A stretch of DNA of 64,000 nt. It comes from Streptomonospora alba (GTDB lineage: Bacteria > Actinomycetota > Actinomycetes > Streptosporangiales > Streptosporangiaceae). This document shows positions 62,106-64,000 of the stretch, in pieces; the stretch's first letter is position 1; every line of letters starts with the position of its first letter. Below the pieces are notes generated by a model. That model saw only the letters and a list, made by a program, of their open reading frames with translations, did not search any database and was not told the origin of the DNA. Both the position numbers and the translations under genes were made by a program. Location: the NCBI RefSeq assembly GCF_000826685.1, contig NZ_JROO01000044.1:46399-110398 (forward strand), written 5' to 3'.

Positions 62106-63740
62106 CTACCGCAGCGGCGGCTCTTCCGTGCCTCCGTCACCGTCGGGGGCGGCGTCTGCGGGCTGTTCCGCGGCGGCCTCCGCGCCGCCCGCCTCGTAGG
62201 TGATGCCGAAGAAGTCCTCGTCCTCGTCGGAGGTGCGGCGGCGAGGCAGGCGGGGCCGGGGCACGCGCGCCAGGGACGCGCGCACGCGGCGGCGCGGTGA
62301 TCCCGGCTCGTCGCCGCCCCGGCGCGGGGCAGCGGCACCGGAGGCGCCCGCCGCGCGTTCCCGCCGCGGAGCCTTGCCGAGGGGCGCACGGTCCGCGGCA
62401 CCGTCGGCCGTCTCGGCGGGGGCGCCCGCCTCGGGGGCCGAGCGCCGGTAATAGCGCCAGTTGGCCACCCACGCGGTGATGGCGGCCGCCAGTCCGACCT
62501 CCAGCGCGGTGATCAGCCCGACCTGCCAGGGCGAGGGCCCCACGACGGCAAGCCGCTCGGCGCCCATCGATCCTCCCGCCGACGCCGACAGTGCCGCGCA
62601 CGCCAGTCCCGTGGTCACGCCGCAGACGAATCCCCACAGCGGAGCCGCCTCGCTGACCACGGCAGGGGCGCTGCGCTGGGTCAGGGCGCCGCCCAGGCCG
62701 CCGGCCAGGAACGGCACGCCCAGAGCCGCCAGCGACAGAACCGGTGCCGGACCGTTGTCGGGCAGCGCCGCCAGCATGGGGAAGGCGGGCACAGCGCCCA
62801 CCGACACACCCGTCGGGGCCACGATCGTGCCCGCACCCACCGAGAACCCGGGTCCCACCGCGTAGGCCAGGCCGAACACCACGGCGTTGGGCACGTACAG
62901 CAGTTGGATGAGCAGCAGCAGCGCGCCGCCGACCAGGCCGGGCCCCAGATCGCGCGTGGTCGCCACGGCCTCGCCCAGGTCGGCCGTGAGCGCGACGAGG
63001 AACAGCAGAGCGCCGGTGGCCAGCAGCGTCCCGGTGGAGGTGAGCGTGCCCACCAGCAGCGAGCGCGGGCGGTCGGGCATCAGGTCCAGTAGCCGCCGCT
63101 TGGCGATGTCCTTGTCCCGCAGCATCTGCATCAAGGCGCCCGCGCCGCCTGCTCCGAAGGCCAGGCAGAACCCGGCGATGAGCGCCTGCAGCATGCTGGG
63201 GCGCACCGCCTCGGTCTGGCCGATCAGCGCCAGCGTCCCGGCGATGGCCGCGTACGGCCCCGCGATGGCCAGCGCGGCACGGAACACGTGGCGCAGCCGC
63301 GGCAGGTCGCAGGTGCGCGCCAGCCGCCGACCCGCCCGGTACAGCAGGAGGCCCGGCAGCACGATCAGGCCCAGCGGCAGCATGGCCACGTCGCCGCCGG
63401 GGATGCCGAACCCGACGAGGTGGCCGACCAGCCAGGCCTGCACGGCGGTACGCAGCACCTCGCCGATGTCCTCGCCGAAGGCGCCGTGCGGTGCCGCCAC
63501 CCAGCCGGCGACGGTCAGGGTCATCAGCACGGCGATCCCGAGCCCGGCCGAGGAGGCCGCCGCCAGCCCGCCGGCGGTGTACAGCGGGCGCAGTTCGTCT
63601 CCGGAGAGGGAGTCACCGCGCCGCGGGCCTCCGGGACCGCGGCCTCCGCCGGCTCCGCCGCCCGTGCCGGAGGACCTGCGGCGGGGGCGGTCGCCGCCGC
63701 TGTTGCGGGAAGGACGTGCGGGCGCGCTCACCCGTCCCAT
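62106..63740 (-). CDS. PerM/DUF6350-family cell division membrane protein
   Basis: 544 residues from ATG 63740 (weak ribosome site; GTG 63731 possible). A basic Gly-rich N terminus precedes about ten helices, e.g. LGIAVLMTLTVAGWV, VAMLPLGLIVLPGLLLY, FRAALAIAGPYAAIAGTLAL, LVGGALLLLIQLLYVPNAVVF and LAYAVGPGFSVGAGTIVAPTGV. These match the DUF6350 family, whose mycobacterial member PerM supports cell division. The ~130-residue C-terminal tail is Arg/Ala-rich and acidic near the end. It lies between sucD and the purN region, the usual actinobacterial order. Confidence 0.88.
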   Translation of the reverse strand: MGRVSAPARPSRNSGGDRPRRRSSGTGGGAGGGRGPGGPRRGDSLSGDELRPLYTAGGLAAASSAGLGIAVLMTLTVAGWVAAPHGAFGEDIGEVLRTAVQAWLVGHLVGFGIPGGDVAMLPLGLIVLPGLLLYRAGRRLARTCDLPRLRHVFRAALAIAGPYAAIAGTLALIGQTEAVRPSMLQALIAGFCLAFGAGGAGALMQMLRDKDIAKRRLLDLMPDRPRSLLVGTLTSTGTLLATGALLFLVALTADLGEAVATTRDLGPGLVGGALLLLIQLLYVPNAVVFGLAYAVGPGFSVGAGTIVAPTGVSVGAVPAFPMLAALPDNGPAPVLSLAALGVPFLAGGLGGALTQRSAPAVVSEAAPLWGFVCGVTTGLACAALSASAGGSMGAERLAVVGPSPWQVGLITALEVGLAAAITAWVANWRYYRRSAPEAGAPAETADGAADRAPLGKAPRRERAAGASGAAAPRRGGDEPGSPRRRVRASLARVPRPRLPRRRTSDEDEDFFGITYEAGGAEAAAEQPADAAPDGDGGTEEPPLR

Positions 63741-63835
63741 GCTGCCAGCCGCGGACCCGTCCACGCCCCTCCACACCGGGCGTGTCGCCCAGCGGCACAC
63801 CCGCCGCGTGTGCTATCGGGCCGCGGCAGACGAAG

Positions 63836-63880
63836 ACGGGCCGGCCCCGCCACCCGGGTGCTGTGGCGGGGCCGGCCCGT
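63836..63880 (-). terminator. Terminator after sucD
   Basis: Perfect 18-bp stem (ACGGGCCGGCCCCGCCAC with its exact inverse) and a 9-nt loop, 55 nt after the sucD stop on the minus strand. Confidence 0.8.
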
Positions 63881-63934
63881 CCGTTGCGGCGTGCTGCGTG
63901 GCGCCGCCGCGTCCGCTGCTGTGCGACCGGAGTC

Positions 63935-64000
63935 TTAGAACAGCTCGCGGGCCAGGCGCGCGGTTGCGCTGGGCGTCTTGCCGACCTTGACGCCGGCGGC
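63935..64000 (-). CDS. sucD: Succinyl-CoA ligase alpha subunit, C-terminal end (truncated by window edge)
   Basis: The last 21 codons are visible: AAGVKVGKTPSATARLAREL followed by F and TAA. This is the conserved C-terminal helix of SucD. Gene order sucD - DUF6350 - purN - purH agrees with other actinobacteria. Only a short piece is in view, so the call rests on that motif and context. Confidence 0.8.
   Translation of the reverse strand, partial: AAGVKVGKTPSATARLARELF

Overview
This window is high-GC actinobacterial DNA: many GTG/TTG starts, GC-rich hairpin terminators, mycobacteria/streptomycete-like gene order, actinobacterial families (Wzm/Wzt export, epsilon subunit of acyl-CoA carboxylase, LCP proteins, PerM/DUF6350, DUF3017, IdeR-type iron box). 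The order of genes and overall style suggest a Nocardiopsaceae-like or related filamentous actinomycete; the genus is inference only. No rRNA, tRNA, CRISPR array, transposase or prophage gene was seen.

1-18 kb is a cell-envelope polymer locus. It runs from a 5'-truncated UDP-ManNAcA-type dehydrogenase through GT4 and GT2 glycosyltransferases, then a tightly coupled minus-strand operon (two membrane proteins, LicC-like cytidylyltransferase, glycerol-1-phosphate-dehydrogenase-like enzyme, CDP-alcohol phosphotransferase), a Wzm/Wzt exporter, a divergent IspD/TarI-like cytidylyltransferase overlapping a glycerophosphodiesterase, an ExoA-like GT2, an LCP ligase, two tandem paralogous membrane proteins and a UDP-glucose dehydrogenase. 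Together they look able to make, export and wall-attach a phosphopolyol- and uronate-containing glycopolymer. A Phd/YefM antitoxin relic lies inside.

18-29 kb holds small housekeeping genes (CoA-binding protein, purE, an MBL hydrolase with a tiny in-frame upstream ORF, a two-component system, GtrA with a 12-bp tandem repeat, purK), a divergent SDR/TetR pair with palindromic operators, a class III nucleotidyl cyclase and a PH-domain membrane protein. 28-39 kb is carboxylation metabolism: birA, a long palindrome, ppc, then pccB-epsilon-biotin carboxylase/BCCP, a dicarboxylate-type symporter and a secreted/membrane protein with a methionine-rich tail.

39-48 kb is nucleoside salvage and redox: lpdA, a GGCT-like protein, purine nucleoside phosphorylase, a 606-bp gap carrying an IdeR-type iron box over a promoter (candidate iron-regulated RNA), a PH-domain protein, add, an M20 amidohydrolase and a YbdK-like ligase. 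48-55 kb has a BrkB/YihY membrane protein, the galT-galE-galK operon and a second LCP protein. 55-64 kb has icd, DUF3017, an FHA-HTH protein, folD, purH, purN (apparent CTG start), small membrane protein, PerM/DUF6350 and the end of sucD.

Several genes have a -10-like hexamer 6-7 nt before the start codon and no Shine-Dalgarno sequence, so leaderless transcription appears common here. All functions are read from sequence and family memory; no database search was run.
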